Origin: Cliona cf. orientalis
Lineage: Eukaryota > Porifera > Demospongiae > Clionaida > Clionaidae
Direction: 5' to 3'
NCBI GenBank assembly: GCA_963930775.1
Contig: OZ005701.1
Location: 3,851,669-3,915,668, forward strand
DNA length: 64,000 bases
A program made the translations under genes and the position numbers. The notes under the pieces are model-generated. The model worked only from the letters and a program-made list of their open reading frames with translations. It made no database searches and was not told the DNA's origin. Positions 63,389 through 64,000 of the stretch are shown here, one piece after another (positions within the stretch are counted from its first letter, which is position 1; every line of letters begins with the position of its first letter).

Positions 63389-64000
63389 TAACCCTCGCAA
63401 GGGGCACAGTAGTTCTGTGTGTGCACATGTGTGTGTCTGTTACTACATGCACTAACTGATATATACCTGGTTTGTACATTGAAAACAAGGTATATTTGGG
63501 TGTTGATGGTATATATTATATCATGTGTGAATTTCGTTGAAAATGCTTTATTCAAAAGTTCCAACAACATTCACTGAATAGTATAACGGTGATTCTACTG
63601 ACTCATCACTGGTCACAGGAAGCTGTTGGCTATGCTTCTTGCCATTGTGCAGGGGCGGATCCAGGGGGGGAACAGAGGGCCAGTTCCCCCCTCCCCCTTC
63701 AGCTGTGAGCTTCCCATTCAACACAATTGATCTATAAACTTCAACATTCTTTCATAAAACATACCAAGCTCTACTCAGAAGTTCAAAACTTCGTCGAAAC
63801 GGAGCATTTTGCTGCCAGAAAGCAGGCATTGTGGCAAATAGGAGGCGTGGTTTATTGATTTTGAGGGTGTGGCCTAAAATTTTGCGCGCACGCCTTCATT
63901 GTGCTCCCCCCTTCCTCAAATCCTAGATCCACCCCTGTTGTGTGTACTATATCTTGTTTTGGCATACACGTGGTATTACGTAATTGCATGTAATCGGTAC
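63389..64000 (+). repeat. Dispersed repeat family C, copy 5, interrupted
   Basis: TTAACCCTCGCAAGGGGCAC then a TGTGTG tract and the body of copy 3. The match resumes right of the nested MITE (GGCATACACGTGGTATTACG against GGTATGCACGTGGTACTATT). Confidence 0.7.
63650..63937. mobile_element. MITE with CAGGGGCGGATCCAG termini, copy 3 (288 bp), nested
   Basis: Ends CAGGGGCGGATCCAGG and TAGATCCACCCCTG, with TTGTG duplicated on both sides. Inserted into family C copy 5. Confidence 0.85.

Overview
The window is eukaryotic and almost certainly from a non-vertebrate animal. Evidence: split genes with GT-AG introns, a trifunctional C1-tetrahydrofolate synthase of animal type, a Ty3/gypsy retrotransposon primed by tRNA-Leu, a Crypton-type tyrosine recombinase, pogo-like and IS630/mariner-like transposase remnants, and dozens of inverted-repeat elements. 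The palindrome TACATGTA and (ACATGT)n runs recur throughout. My best guess is a sponge or another early-branching marine invertebrate, but the sequence alone does not settle this.

Two cellular genes are supported. They are divergent, with start codons 124 bp apart (7658-7781), so they probably share a bidirectional promoter. On the minus strand, from 7657 leftward, is a gene I do not recognise. Six exons that join in perfect phase encode the first 181 residues of a charged coiled-coil protein, and the gene probably continues past position 1. On the plus strand, from 7782 to beyond the window, is MTHFD1 (cytoplasmic C1-THF synthase). Thirteen phase-consistent exons encode residues 1-625: the whole dehydrogenase/cyclohydrolase domain and about half of the formyl-THF synthetase domain. 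Key residues fall at the same numbers as in the human enzyme (Tyr52, Lys56, Gln100, Asp125, Cys147, Arg173, Ser197).

The rest is mostly MTHFD1 intron, and intron sizes are very uneven (52 bp and 65 bp against 20,496 bp). Intron 1 (7.9-17.5 kb) holds foldback elements, MITEs and a broken Crypton recombinase. Intron 2 (17.6-27.8 kb) holds a TIR element of family B, a GGTCCCC foldback, a pogo-like transposase pseudogene and a HIRAN-domain fragment. Intron 4 (28.7-34.3 kb) holds an IS630/mariner-like transposase pseudogene and a TIR element with two nested insertions. Intron 8 (36.5-57.0 kb) holds an ATGCATG-rich foldback element that has taken in a 288-bp tandem array of tRNA-like Pol III units, a decayed Ty3/gypsy element with LTRs, PBS, PPT and target duplication, a second uninterrupted copy of the ATGCATG element, and a second family B element. 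Introns 9-13 carry more MITEs, several nested in older repeats.

The strongest candidates for something undescribed are: the tandem tRNA-like array; the TACCGTA-ended MITE superfamily, in which at least four different families share one terminal pattern; the tiny TAGTCT hairpins with target duplications; and the unrecognised coiled-coil gene facing MTHFD1.
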